Assembly: GCA_947456995.1 (NCBI GenBank)
Contig: CANGVB010000055.1
Coordinates: 1 to 11,283 of the forward strand
Reading direction: 5' to 3'
DNA: 11,283 nucleotides
Source of the DNA: Bryobacteraceae bacterium
Lineage (GTDB): Bacteria > Acidobacteriota > Terriglobia > Bryobacterales > Bryobacteraceae
Shown piece by piece: positions 1 through 7,029 of this stretch (its first letter is position 1; each line of letters begins with the position of its first letter). The notes below the pieces were generated by a model. That model made no database searches, was not told the DNA's origin, and worked only from the letters and a program-made list of their open reading frames with translations. The translations under genes and the position numbers were made by a program.

Positions 1-1139
1 AAGCGGGTGGTGCGTTTGAGGATCTGGACGGGGCGGTAGCCGAGTTCTTTTTCGCAGCGGATCATGGCCTGGGGGGATTCGATGCCTGCGCTCTGGTATT
101 GGTCTGTGGTGATGAGGACGGGTTTGTCGAGGGGGATTGCGGCGCGGAAGAGGATGCGGGCGGCGTTGCGGATGTTGGTGGTGGTGTGGCGGGCGTGGGG
201 ATCGATGAAGATGGCTGAGGCGGGGATGCCGAAGTCGTTGATGAGGACGCGGCGCATCTCAACGGCTTCGTTCCAGGGTGTCTGGTTGGGGTGGACGTAG
301 CCGCCCGAGACGAGGATGAAGGGGGCGAGGCCGCGGCGGTAGCGATCGGCGGCGAGTTGGGCACGCCATTTGGCGAGAGGGTCCATTGGAGTGGTGAGGC
401 GGTCTCCGCCGGCACCGGGGACGATGATGGCGGAGTAGGAGTAGCGGGTGAAGTCGGTACGGGCGGCTTCGGTTTGGGCGGGCTTGTTTTCGGTGGAGTG
501 GAGGGGTTCGTGTCGAGCGGCTTCGTCGCGCCAGTTCATCTCGAGAAGCATGGTGGCGAAGTTGAGGGGGGCCTGGTGGAAGAGCTTGAGTTCGGCGTTC
601 TTTTCGTCGAGCATGTTGGTGGCGACGTCGATGCGGAAGCCGAAGCGCTGGCTTTTGATGTCGTGGGCGATGGAATCGATTGCGGGGTAGCGCGGGGGCT
701 TGCCTTCGGCGTAGATGTCGATGAAGCGGTTGATGTTGGTGGCGGATTCGGTCCAGACTTTGGTGAGGAAGGCTGCGTCGTCGAGGGAGTTGTAACGAAT
801 GAATGCGCCAGACTGGCGGGCTTGCTGGAGGAGGGGCTTGAGGCTGGGGGTGAGGCTGACGATGGCTTTTGTGGCGGTATCGATTTCATCGGGGGTGAGG
901 CGGTAAGCGGCGGTGTGGCAGGGGACGTCCATCTTGCAGGTGGCGGCGGCTTTGGCGAGGGCGGTGCGCTTTTGCTCGGCCAATTGTTTGAGTTGGGGCT
1001 GGGCGAGGAAGGGGGCCGGGTTGGCTTCTACCAGTGCGAGGAAGTAGAAGTTCTTGTCGCGCAGTGGGTGCTTTAGCTCTAGCGGCTGCGGGAGGGGGGA
1101 CTGGGCTGTGAGTGCGAGGAGTAGGCTTGGCCAGATCAT
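1..1139 (-). CDS. Secreted DUF218 (YdcF/SanA/ElyC-type) family protein, C-terminus cut by the window
   Basis: Reading the minus strand from the ATG at 1139 gives 379 codons with no stop up to the window edge, so the C-terminus is missing. The N-terminus (MIWPSLLLALTAQS) looks like a short signal peptide. Residues about 20-230 form a helical region I cannot assign. From about 236 the DUF218 pattern appears: a hydrophobic strand ending in IIVPGAG (238-244), the strand end VSGGY (277-281), ARHTTTN (316-322) and the strand VLITTDQY ending at Y348. In this family the first Gly-rich loop, the SGG loop and the small-residue/Asn segment line a pocket at strand ends. Relatives act in envelope or outer-membrane maintenance, but the reaction is unknown. 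GAGGAG lies one base before the ATG, unusually close, so the exact start is slightly uncertain. It follows the propeller gene by 26 bases and is probably co-transcribed. Codons end mostly in C. Confidence 0.82.
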   Translation of the reverse strand, partial: MIWPSLLLALTAQSPLPQPLELKHPLRDKNFYFLALVEANPAPFLAQPQLKQLAEQKRTALAKAAATCKMDVPCHTAAYRLTPDEIDTATKAIVSLTPSLKPLLQQARQSGAFIRYNSLDDAAFLTKVWTESATNINRFIDIYAEGKPPRYPAIDSIAHDIKSQRFGFRIDVATNMLDEKNAELKLFHQAPLNFATMLLEMNWRDEAARHEPLHSTENKPAQTEAARTDFTRYSYSAIIVPGAGGDRLTTPMDPLAKWRAQLAADRYRRGLAPFILVSGGYVHPNQTPWNEAVEMRRVLINDFGIPASAIFIDPHARHTTTNIRNAARILFRAAIPLDKPVLITTDQYQSAGIESPQAMIRCEKELGYRPVQILKRTTR

Positions 1140-1165
1140 GCTCCTCAGAGCATAGCGAGGTTGCG

Positions 1166-2287
1166 TTAGTGTTTGATTACGGCTTTTGGGGGAGGGCTGC
1201 TATTGATGACGCAAGGGATGTCGGGGTTGTCACAGGGGCCGGCGTCTTCGTCGGCTGGCTCTGGATTGTCGAGGCTGAAGGTGATTTCAAAATCCGAGAT
1301 ACCCATAACGTAGAGACGGGCGGTCTGGCCGGCGAGATTGTCGGAATGGCCTTCTTCGAGGCCCAGGACTTGCGGATAGTAGCCTGGATGGCGGGCGATG
1401 TCTCCGGGGCCAAGGATGCGCTGGAGGGGCCGCCAGCCGAAGGGGTCGCTCAAGTCGGAGTTGAACGTCATGTCGATGCCGGCCTGGGGCCAGCCGGGGT
1501 TACAGCAGGAGCGATTGAGCAGGATCACGTATTTGTTGAGGTGGGTGTTGTAATGGACGGCTGGGCCCCAGTGGGAATCGGTGTCCTCGGCTTGCCACCC
1601 ACGGGTGGCGGGGAAGATGGGCGAGATTTTACCGCCGAGGCCGGGTTCTTCAAATTTGCCGAGGTAGAGTTTGTTGACTTTGCCTACTGGAGCGAAACGG
1701 TCTTCGAAGGCCAGACGGGCTGTGGCGACGCCCTGGGAGGAAGTGGGGCCAGCGTAGTTGGTGAAGAAGAAGTAGAAGAATTTGCGTTCTTTGTCGAGGA
1801 TGACGCTGATGTCGCCGTGGCCGCCAGAGAAGAAGCCGTTTTGGGCGTTGCAATCGATGGGGTCGCCGGAATCGAGGACGATGCCGAGGTCTTGGACGGT
1901 TGCGCCGTTGTCGCGGGAGATGGCGGCTCCGATTTTGGGAGCGGTAAGGTTGGTGCCGGAGCAGCGTTGCTCGGGTTCGTGGTGATAGAAGAGGAAGAGG
2001 GTGCCGTCGGTGTCGCGCCAGACAGCTTCAAACCAGACGGGGCTGTGATCTTTGGAATCGAATTCCACTTTGCGGGTGTTGGAGAGGTTGAACTGGTCTG
2101 GGCCGGAAGAGATGTGCGGCACGCCGGTGGAGTGGAAGAGGTACATTTGACCGTCTGCCCAGAATGCAGCGGAATTCCCGTCGATGACAGGGGGGAGCTC
2201 AACGCGCGAGACGAGGCGGAGCGTGGCGCTTTGGGGGTAGAGAACAGGGGCAACCAGAGTTGCCGCGAAGAGTAAGCGCAGGAGCAT
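1166..2287 (-). CDS. Secreted beta-propeller protein, glycosidase-like (GH43-type fold)
   Basis: This 373-residue protein has a signal peptide (hydrophobic residues 3-17, cleavage probably near 20) and no other membrane segment. Repeated segments fit the blades of a five-bladed propeller: a Trp/Tyr-rich strand pair at 41-52, FEAVW then DGTLFLFYHH at 87-103, ISRDNG at 123-128, GHGDISVI at 156-163, FFYFFFTNY at 170-178, SHWGPAVHY at 238-246 and ARLYVMGISDFEI at 323-335. This layout is typical of exported proteins annotated as glycosidase-like in plant-polymer degraders. D36, E88 and D159 lie where propeller glycosidases carry acidic active-site residues, but I cannot prove a catalytic triad, so substrate and activity are open. 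Six cysteines (109, 146, 261, 262, 352, 359) suggest disulfides. The start is the only ATG before the signal peptide, and no Shine-Dalgarno is evident. It lies between the cupin and DUF218 genes on the same strand. Confidence 0.75.
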   Translation of the reverse strand: MLLRLLFAATLVAPVLYPQSATLRLVSRVELPPVIDGNSAAFWADGQMYLFHSTGVPHISSGPDQFNLSNTRKVEFDSKDHSPVWFEAVWRDTDGTLFLFYHHEPEQRCSGTNLTAPKIGAAISRDNGATVQDLGIVLDSGDPIDCNAQNGFFSGGHGDISVILDKERKFFYFFFTNYAGPTSSQGVATARLAFEDRFAPVGKVNKLYLGKFEEPGLGGKISPIFPATRGWQAEDTDSHWGPAVHYNTHLNKYVILLNRSCCNPGWPQAGIDMTFNSDLSDPFGWRPLQRILGPGDIARHPGYYPQVLGLEEGHSDNLAGQTARLYVMGISDFEITFSLDNPEPADEDAGPCDNPDIPCVINSSPPPKAVIKH

Positions 2288-2303
2288 CAGTACTATGTTG
2301 ATG

Positions 2304-2321
2304 CAAGACTGGCCAGACTTG
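2304..2321. promoter_or_regulatory. 18-bp near-perfect palindrome upstream of the propeller gene (possible operator)
   Basis: CAAGACTGGCCAGACTTG is palindromic apart from one mismatched pair, with the perfect core CTGGCCAG. It has no loop, which suits a dimeric DNA-binding protein better than a terminator. It lies 17-34 bases upstream of the propeller gene ATG at 2287. No regulator is encoded nearby, so the operator role is inference. Confidence 0.3.
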
Positions 2322-2358
2322 TTACGTTCAAATGTTAAGAAGTGTGAGGAAGAGGGTA

Positions 2359-2374
2359 GTCCAGCTTACTGGAC
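2359..2374 (-). terminator. Short hairpin over the cupin stop codon (weak terminator candidate)
   Basis: GTCCAG (2359-2364) and CTGGAC (2369-2374) are perfect 6-bp arms around a 4-base loop that contains the cupin TAA stop (2366-2368). Downstream on the minus strand the sequence is pyrimidine-rich but has no T-run, so intrinsic termination would be weak. It may only slow transcription or protect an mRNA end within a cupin-propeller transcript. Confidence 0.25.
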
Positions 2375-2845
2375 AAGCGTATCGGGATGGACAGGTAAGG
2401 GCCCCAGGATGTCGATATTGAATGTGGCGGCGGCTGTCATCAGGCGGCCCATGTCGGGTGGGCCTGGCGGGGTGCCGACGGGCTGACTGAGTTCGAGCAT
2501 GAAGTCTTCAAAGCCTGCTGGGGTGCAGAAGATCAGCATGTGAGCTGGGGTATCTCCAACGACACGGAATCCGTGAATCACCTCGCGGGGACCGAATACG
2601 AAATCCCCTTTACTGGCAAGCAGCCAGGTGCCATCGACAAAGAATGCGACCTGACCGGAGATGATGTAAAACGACTCATCTTCGTTGTGGTGGACGTGGA
2701 GGGGTGTTTCAAAGCCCGGGGGCATCAGGGGATGCTCGGCTAGCGCGAAGGCCCCGTTGGTTTGACCGCCTTTCGCTCTGTAAAGGGTCTGTAACCCAAG
2801 GAAAACAGCTTCATTGTCTTTGAGGGTGTTGAGAAAGGGTTGCAT
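2366..2845 (-). CDS. Single-domain cupin protein (quercetin dioxygenase-like)
   Basis: From the ATG at 2845 this is a 159-residue cytoplasmic protein with no signal peptide. The first cupin motif fits the family pattern exactly: G44, five residues, H50-x-H52, four residues, E57, six residues, G64. These supply three of the usual metal ligands. The second motif is GPREVIHGF (85-93), with H91 as the likely fourth ligand; the usual PxG glycine is replaced by Glu (PRE). Such small cupins bind Fe, Mn or Ni and may be dioxygenases, isomerases or sugar/ligand-binding proteins, so the reaction cannot be named. The frame stays open to a TTG at 2914, but that TTG lies inside the ribosome-binding site of the divergent gene, and family members normally begin close to the ATG chosen. 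It is head-to-head with the molybdenum hydroxylase operon, 80 bases apart, and 78 bases before the propeller gene on its own strand. Confidence 0.85.
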   Translation of the reverse strand: MQPFLNTLKDNEAVFLGLQTLYRAKGGQTNGAFALAEHPLMPPGFETPLHVHHNEDESFYIISGQVAFFVDGTWLLASKGDFVFGPREVIHGFRVVGDTPAHMLIFCTPAGFEDFMLELSQPVGTPPGPPDMGRLMTAAATFNIDILGPLPVHPDTLVQ

Positions 2846-2925
2846 TCGATTCGACTCGTAAAGGGACAGTATCACATGAGGCAGGTGCGGGTGTTTAGTA
2901 GAATTGGGGACCAAGGAGCTGCCCG
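2846..2925. promoter_or_regulatory. Divergent intergenic region: cupin (minus) and molybdenum hydroxylase operon (plus)
   Basis: These 80 bases separate two divergent starts and should carry both promoters. On the plus strand TAGAAT (2899-2904) matches the -10 consensus at five of six positions but has no good -35 and would leave a leader of only about 15 bases. On the minus strand TGTGATACT (about 2867-2875) resembles an extended -10 element. Both assignments are tentative. The region is more AT-rich than its surroundings. Confidence 0.35.
2913..2918 (+). promoter_or_regulatory. Strong ribosome-binding site for the [2Fe-2S] subunit gene
   Basis: AAGGAG ends 7 bases before the ATG at 2926, the ideal spacing, and fixes the start of the operon's first gene. 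It also argues against the longer TTG-started form of the divergent cupin, because that TTG (2912-2914 on the other strand) would overlap this site. Confidence 0.8.
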
Positions 2926-3408
2926 ATGAGCAAGATCAGCCTTAAGGTAAATGGCGCGAGCCACAGTGTCGATGTCGATCCAACGACACCACTTTTGTAT
3001 GTGTTGCGGAATGACCTCGATTTGCATGGCCCGCGCTTTGGTTGTGGGCTGGGGCAGTGTGGGGCTTGCACGGTGATTATCAATGGTGCGGCAGTGAGAT
3101 CTTGTGTGCTGCCGGTGAGTGCGGTGCGTAGCGAGATTACTACGCTTGAGGGATTGTCGAAGGGTGGGACGCTTGACCCGGTGCAGCAGGCGTGGATTCA
3201 GGAGCAGGTGCCGCAGTGCGGGTTTTGCCAGAACGGGCAGATTCTGACGGCGAAGGTTTTGCTCGACAAGAATCCGAATCCGACTGATGAGCAGATTCGC
3301 AAAGGGATGGCCGGGGCTTTGTGCCGGTGCATGACTTATTACAAGATTCAGGCGGCGGTAAAGGTTGCTGCGCAGTTGAAGAAGAGCGCCACGGGGGTGG
3401 GGGCATGA
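2926..3408 (+). CDS. Molybdenum hydroxylase small subunit, two [2Fe-2S] clusters (IorA/NicA type)
   Basis: This 160-residue protein is the electron-transfer subunit of a xanthine dehydrogenase-family molybdenum hydroxylase. The N-terminal plant-ferredoxin-like domain has C40, C45, C48 (GCGLGQCGAC) and C60. The C-terminal four-helix domain has C98 and C101 (CGFCQNGQ) and C133 and C135 (CRC). All eight ligands of the two clusters are present and the length is normal for the family. The GLGQ wording of the first motif is typical of two-subunit enzymes such as isoquinoline 1-oxidoreductase and nicotinate dehydrogenase rather than three-subunit CO or xanthine dehydrogenases. There is no export signal, so it would cross the membrane folded and bound to the Tat-signalled large subunit. 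Its TGA overlaps the next ATG (ATGA at 3405-3408), which implies translational coupling and balanced synthesis. Confidence 0.95.
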   Translation: MSKISLKVNGASHSVDVDPTTPLLYVLRNDLDLHGPRFGCGLGQCGACTVIINGAAVRSCVLPVSAVRSEITTLEGLSKGGTLDPVQQAWIQEQVPQCGFCQNGQILTAKVLLDKNPNPTDEQIRKGMAGALCRCMTYYKIQAAVKVAAQLKKSATGVGA

Positions 3409-5726
3409 GGATGTTTGATGCAGTTCCGAAGCAGGTAGAAGAAGAGCTTTCGCGGCGAGGATTCCTGCACTTGGCAGGAATGTTTGTGGTTAGTGTCGCT
3501 TCGACTCAGGCGCAGAATGCCGGGCCTTATCCTGACCCGAATTACCGGCAGCTCGACTCTTGGATCGTGATTCATGAGGACAGTACGGCGACCTTCTATG
3601 TTGGGAAGACGGATCTGGGGCAGGGGACAGGGACGGCTTTTCGGCAGATGATGGCGGATGAGTTGGATGTTGCGTTTGAGAAGACGAAGATCATCATGGG
3701 CTCGACGGATGTGACGGTGGATCAGGGCGGGTCTGGCGGATCTGATGCGATTCAAGTGGATGGCTGGCCGATGCGGCGGGTGGCGGCTGAGGCTCGCCGG
3801 GTGTTGCTCGAGATGGCCGGGCAGCGGCTGGGTGTTGGTGTGGATCAGCTTGTTGTTAGCAATGCGGTGGTGAGTGTGAAGGGTGAGCCAGGCAAGCGGG
3901 TGAGCTATGGGGAGTTGATTGGCGGCAAGAAGTTTAATGTCGCACTTAGCGGCAATGACGTGAATGGGACTACCGGGCTTGCGAAGGTGAAGGCGGTGCA
4001 GGATCTGAAGATCGTAGGGCAATCGCCGCAGCGCTACGACATTCCGCCGAAGGTGGACGGGACGCTGAAGTGGGCTGTGGATGTGAAGTTGCCTGGGATG
4101 GTGCATGCGCGGAATGTGAAGCCTCCGGTGGCTGGGGCGAAGCTGGTGAGTATTGATGAGGCTTCGGTGAAGGGATTGCCGGGTTTTGTGAGGGTGGTTA
4201 GTAAGGGTAACTATGTAGCGGTGGTTTGCGAGCGGGAGGAGCAGGCGATTAACGCTGCCAGGAAGTTGAAGGTGAATTGGGAGAAGCCAGCCGAGGCCCC
4301 GTTTCCGGCTTCGGAGGATTTGTTTACTTATATGCGGGCGGCCAAGCCCATGTCTGAGAGGAAGACGCCGGTGGTGGGGAATCCGGAGGCGGCCTTTGCG
4401 AGTGCGGCCAAGGTGATTGAGGCTGATTACGATATCCCGTTTCAGGGGCATACGAGTTTTGCTCCGGCGCATGCGATGGCAGACCCGTCGAATGGGCAGA
4501 TGACGATCTATACGAACGATATGAAGTCGTATGGGATGCGGCTGGGGGTGGCGAAGTTTCTTGGGATCCCCAAGGAACAGGTGAGGGTGATCTGGATGGA
4601 TGGCCCGCAAGGGTATGGGCGTACTGCTGCCGATGACGCTGGTTTTGAGGCGGCTTATCTGGCTAAGGAATTGGGGCGGCCGGTGCGTGTGCAGTGGATG
4701 CGGGATGAAGAGCAGGCCTGGGATACGAAGGGGCCGGCCTTTACCTGTAAGTTGCGTGGGGGCCTTGATGCTTCTGGCAACATGATTGCGTTTGATTATG
4801 ATTCGCAATGTTGTAACTACGGGCACGTGGGTTATAACGAGCCGGATACGGTGTTGATTGCGCAGTTGATGGGCGTGAGGAAGAATCCGCCGAATGCCGG
4901 TGGTGGGGCGACGCCGGATGATATGTATGCGATTCCGAATCGGAGGATGTCGAGCAAGGTGGTGCGGCTACCGCTGATTCATGAGACGCCGTTGCGGACT
5001 GGCAACTTGAGGGATCCGAATGGGCCGCAGGTTACGTTTGCGTCGGAATCGTTTATGGATGAGATGGCGCTGGCGGCGAAGGCGGACCCGGTTGAGTTTC
5101 GTTTGAAGCTATTTGCCGGAAGTACGAAGGATGACTCGGGATTCAAGCGGGCGCGCTCGATTGCGGTGGTGAAGGCGGCGGCTGAAGCTTATGGCTGGAA
5201 GCCGAGGAGTTCTCCGCAGCGGCAGGCCAAGGGTGACATTCTGAGTGGCCGCGGCTTTGCTTATAGCTTCAGGAGCCAGACTGTGGTTGCCAATGCAGTG
5301 GATGTTGAGGTGAACCGGAAGACCGGCCAGGTTTGGGTGAAGCGAATTGTTGTGGCGCAGGATTGTGGGCTGGTGATCAATCCTGAAGGCGTGAAGGGCA
5401 CGATTATTGGTGGGACGCTGCATGCGCTGAGCAGGACCCTATATGAGGAGATGACCTTCGATACTGAGAAGGTGCTGGATCGCGACTGGGTGAATCATCC
5501 GACGCTGACGCATATGGATAGCCCGGAGAAGATCGATATCGTGCTGGTGAATGGGGACCCGAATCCGCAGCGACCGGACTTGCCGCACTACGGGGCTGGT
5601 GAGACGGTTTGCAAGCCCATTTTGGCGGCGGTGGCGAATGCGATCTTTGATGCGACGGGTGTCAGGCTGCGGCGGCTACCTTTTAAGAAGGCTCGCGTGC
5701 TGGCGGCGCTGAACGCAGTAGGATAG
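3405..5726 (+). CDS. Molybdopterin-binding large subunit, Tat-exported (IorB/NicB type aldehyde/N-heterocycle oxidoreductase)
   Basis: This 773-residue catalytic subunit hydroxylates an aldehyde or aromatic N-heterocycle using water, passing electrons to the [2Fe-2S] subunit. The N-terminus has a Tat signal, SRRGFL (R17, R18), then a short hydrophobic stretch ending near AQA/N38. GQGTGT (72-77) begins the first cofactor-binding part, a hammerhead domain spans about 210-295, and the main molybdopterin domain follows with GPQGYGRTAADDAG (400-413). The catalytic glutamate is E733 in GAGET, matching the invariant Glu that activates the Mo-bound water. The segment at 346-360 reads PFQGHTSFAPAHAMA instead of the commoner AHATMEP-like form, so this is a divergent subgroup and the substrate cannot be named. 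The start at 3405 is chosen for its ATGA overlap and position before the Tat signal; the frame runs upstream to 3321 only inside the previous gene. No FAD subunit gene is present. The next gene begins 4 bases after the stop. Confidence 0.93.
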   Translation: MRMFDAVPKQVEEELSRRGFLHLAGMFVVSVASTQAQNAGPYPDPNYRQLDSWIVIHEDSTATFYVGKTDLGQGTGTAFRQMMADELDVAFEKTKIIMGSTDVTVDQGGSGGSDAIQVDGWPMRRVAAEARRVLLEMAGQRLGVGVDQLVVSNAVVSVKGEPGKRVSYGELIGGKKFNVALSGNDVNGTTGLAKVKAVQDLKIVGQSPQRYDIPPKVDGTLKWAVDVKLPGMVHARNVKPPVAGAKLVSIDEASVKGLPGFVRVVSKGNYVAVVCEREEQAINAARKLKVNWEKPAEAPFPASEDLFTYMRAAKPMSERKTPVVGNPEAAFASAAKVIEADYDIPFQGHTSFAPAHAMADPSNGQMTIYTNDMKSYGMRLGVAKFLGIPKEQVRVIWMDGPQGYGRTAADDAGFEAAYLAKELGRPVRVQWMRDEEQAWDTKGPAFTCKLRGGLDASGNMIAFDYDSQCCNYGHVGYNEPDTVLIAQLMGVRKNPPNAGGGATPDDMYAIPNRRMSSKVVRLPLIHETPLRTGNLRDPNGPQVTFASESFMDEMALAAKADPVEFRLKLFAGSTKDDSGFKRARSIAVVKAAAEAYGWKPRSSPQRQAKGDILSGRGFAYSFRSQTVVANAVDVEVNRKTGQVWVKRIVVAQDCGLVINPEGVKGTIIGGTLHALSRTLYEEMTFDTEKVLDRDWVNHPTLTHMDSPEKIDIVLVNGDPNPQRPDLPHYGAGETVCKPILAAVANAIFDATGVRLRRLPFKKARVLAALNAVG

Positions 5727-5730
5727 TTTG

Positions 5731-6999
5731 ATGATCCGATTCGTTTGGCTGTCTTTGGCTCTTGGCCTTTCTATTGCTGTTGCCCAGCAGAGTCCTGCTG
5801 TTGCTCCGCGTCCTGTTAGCACTGGCGTTTCTGCCGAGCGGTTGACGCGGATTGACCGTTTGCTGCAAGGGTATGTTGACGAGGGGAAGATCGCTGGTGC
5901 GGTGGCTCTTGTTTTGAAGGACGGGCGGCCGGTGTATGAGAAGGCTGTGGGCTGGAGCGATAAAGAGGCTGGCCGGAAGATGATGCCGAATACTTTGTTT
6001 CGGATTGCTTCGCAGACCAAGGCTCTGACCAGCACGGCGATTATGGCGCTGGTGGAAGACGGTAAGATTGGGCTGCAGGAGCCGGTGGGGAATTTCATTG
6101 CGAGCTTCAAGAAGACCACTGTTGCCGAGAAGGATGAGTTTGGTGCGCCGCGGATTGTGCCTGCCAAGCGGCCGATTACGATTGCCCATTTGTTGACTCA
6201 TACTGCCGGTGTTTCTTATGGCCGTGAGAAGCAGGTTGAGGCAATGTATGAAGCCAAGGGATTGGGCCCGGCGGCTGGTAATGGCTGGTATACAGCCGAT
6301 AAGGACGAGCCGATTTGCGAGACGATGGAGCGGCTAGGGACCTTGCCCTTTGTGGCGCAGCCCGGTGAGGCTTATGTTTATGGCTACAACACGGACATTC
6401 TGGGTTGCGTAGTTGAGAAGGCTTCCGGGATGTCGCTTGATGAGTTTATCCAGAAGCGGATTACCGGGCCGCTGGGTTTGAAGGATACGCGGTTTTATGT
6501 TCCGGCTGCTGAGAAGGATCGGCTGGCTGCGGTTTACATGACGGGTGCGGATGGGAAGGCTGTGCGGGCACCGGAGGGATCTCGCGGGCAGGGGTCTTAT
6601 GTGGATGGGCCTCGGAAGAGTTTTGCTGGTGGGGCCGGGTTGACGTCGACGGCTCGGGATTATGCGCGCTTCCTTGAGATGATTCGCGGTGGTGGGAGTT
6701 TGGGTGGAGTGCGGGTGCTGGGGCCTCGTGCGGTTGGTCTGATGACTACGAACCAATCAGGTACTTTGCATTCTTCGACTGGATTGGGGTTTGGATTTGG
6801 GTTCCAGACTGTGGACCGGTATGGGGCTAGCGGGATGGCGGCTGTTGGTGCGTTTGGTTGGGGTGGGGCTTATGGCACAACTTACCAGGTGGATCCGAAG
6901 AGCCGGATGGTGGTGGTGTTGATGTTGCAGATGATGCCGAATGGGACGGATGTTCAGCCTAAGTTTATGACTTCGGTTTATCAGTCGCTGGTGGAGTAG
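5731..6999 (+). CDS. Secreted serine hydrolase, class C beta-lactamase / family VIII esterase type
   Basis: This 422-residue protein has a clear signal peptide (cleavage probably after AVA at about 18) and the beta-lactamase-type fold of penicillin-binding proteins and family VIII esterases. The nucleophile is S94 in S-x-x-K (SQTK, with K97 as base). The second motif is Y217-G-Y-N followed by TDILG, resembling the Y-S-L form of family VIII esterases more than the YSN of lactamases. The third is W377-G-G in GWGGAYG, the WGG variant known from those esterases in place of KTG. An ester-, amide- or D-amino-acid-peptide-cleaving role is therefore likelier than antibiotic resistance. ATG 5731 is chosen because AGGA (5720-5723) sits 7 bases upstream; TTG 5728 would add one residue. 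It follows the molybdopterin gene by 4 bases and is surely in its operon. A hairpin follows the stop. Confidence 0.92.
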   Translation: MIRFVWLSLALGLSIAVAQQSPAVAPRPVSTGVSAERLTRIDRLLQGYVDEGKIAGAVALVLKDGRPVYEKAVGWSDKEAGRKMMPNTLFRIASQTKALTSTAIMALVEDGKIGLQEPVGNFIASFKKTTVAEKDEFGAPRIVPAKRPITIAHLLTHTAGVSYGREKQVEAMYEAKGLGPAAGNGWYTADKDEPICETMERLGTLPFVAQPGEAYVYGYNTDILGCVVEKASGMSLDEFIQKRITGPLGLKDTRFYVPAAEKDRLAAVYMTGADGKAVRAPEGSRGQGSYVDGPRKSFAGGAGLTSTARDYARFLEMIRGGGSLGGVRVLGPRAVGLMTTNQSGTLHSSTGLGFGFGFQTVDRYGASGMAAVGAFGWGGAYGTTYQVDPKSRMVVVLMLQMMPNGTDVQPKFMTSVYQSLVE

Positions 7000-7008
7000 C
7001 GCTGCGGG

Positions 7009-7027
7009 TTTGGCTGTTGCAGCCAAA
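7009..7027. terminator. Hairpin between convergent genes (possible bidirectional terminator)
   Basis: TTTGGCTG (7009-7016) and CAGCCAAA (7020-7027) form a perfect 8-bp stem around a 3-base loop. It sits in the 30-base gap between the serine hydrolase stop (6999) and the toxin stop (7030), where a shared terminator is expected. The T-tract is within the stem rather than after it, so termination strength is uncertain. Confidence 0.5.
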
Positions 7028-7029
7028 AC

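Noticed and set aside
291..1076. 261-codon plus-strand open frame
   Set aside because: Gly/Val/Glu-rich low-complexity translation without domain signs, antisense to the DUF218 gene; a by-product of the G-rich plus strand.
1112..2275. 387-codon plus-strand open frame
   Set aside because: It mirrors the propeller gene, whose minus-strand translation has a signal peptide and repeated blade motifs; the plus translation has neither.
2846..2914. N-terminal extension of the cupin from a TTG start
   Set aside because: The TTG overlaps the ribosome-binding site of the divergent gene, lacks its own Shine-Dalgarno, and the extension has no family match.
3348..4826. 492-codon minus-strand open frame
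   Set aside because: His/Arg/Pro-rich translation lying wholly over the molybdenum hydroxylase genes, whose motifs and catalytic residues are clear.
5731..6999. Antibiotic-resistance beta-lactamase
   Set aside because: The Y-G-Y and WGG motifs resemble family VIII esterases rather than the YxN and KTG of true class C lactamases, and the gene belongs to a metabolic operon.
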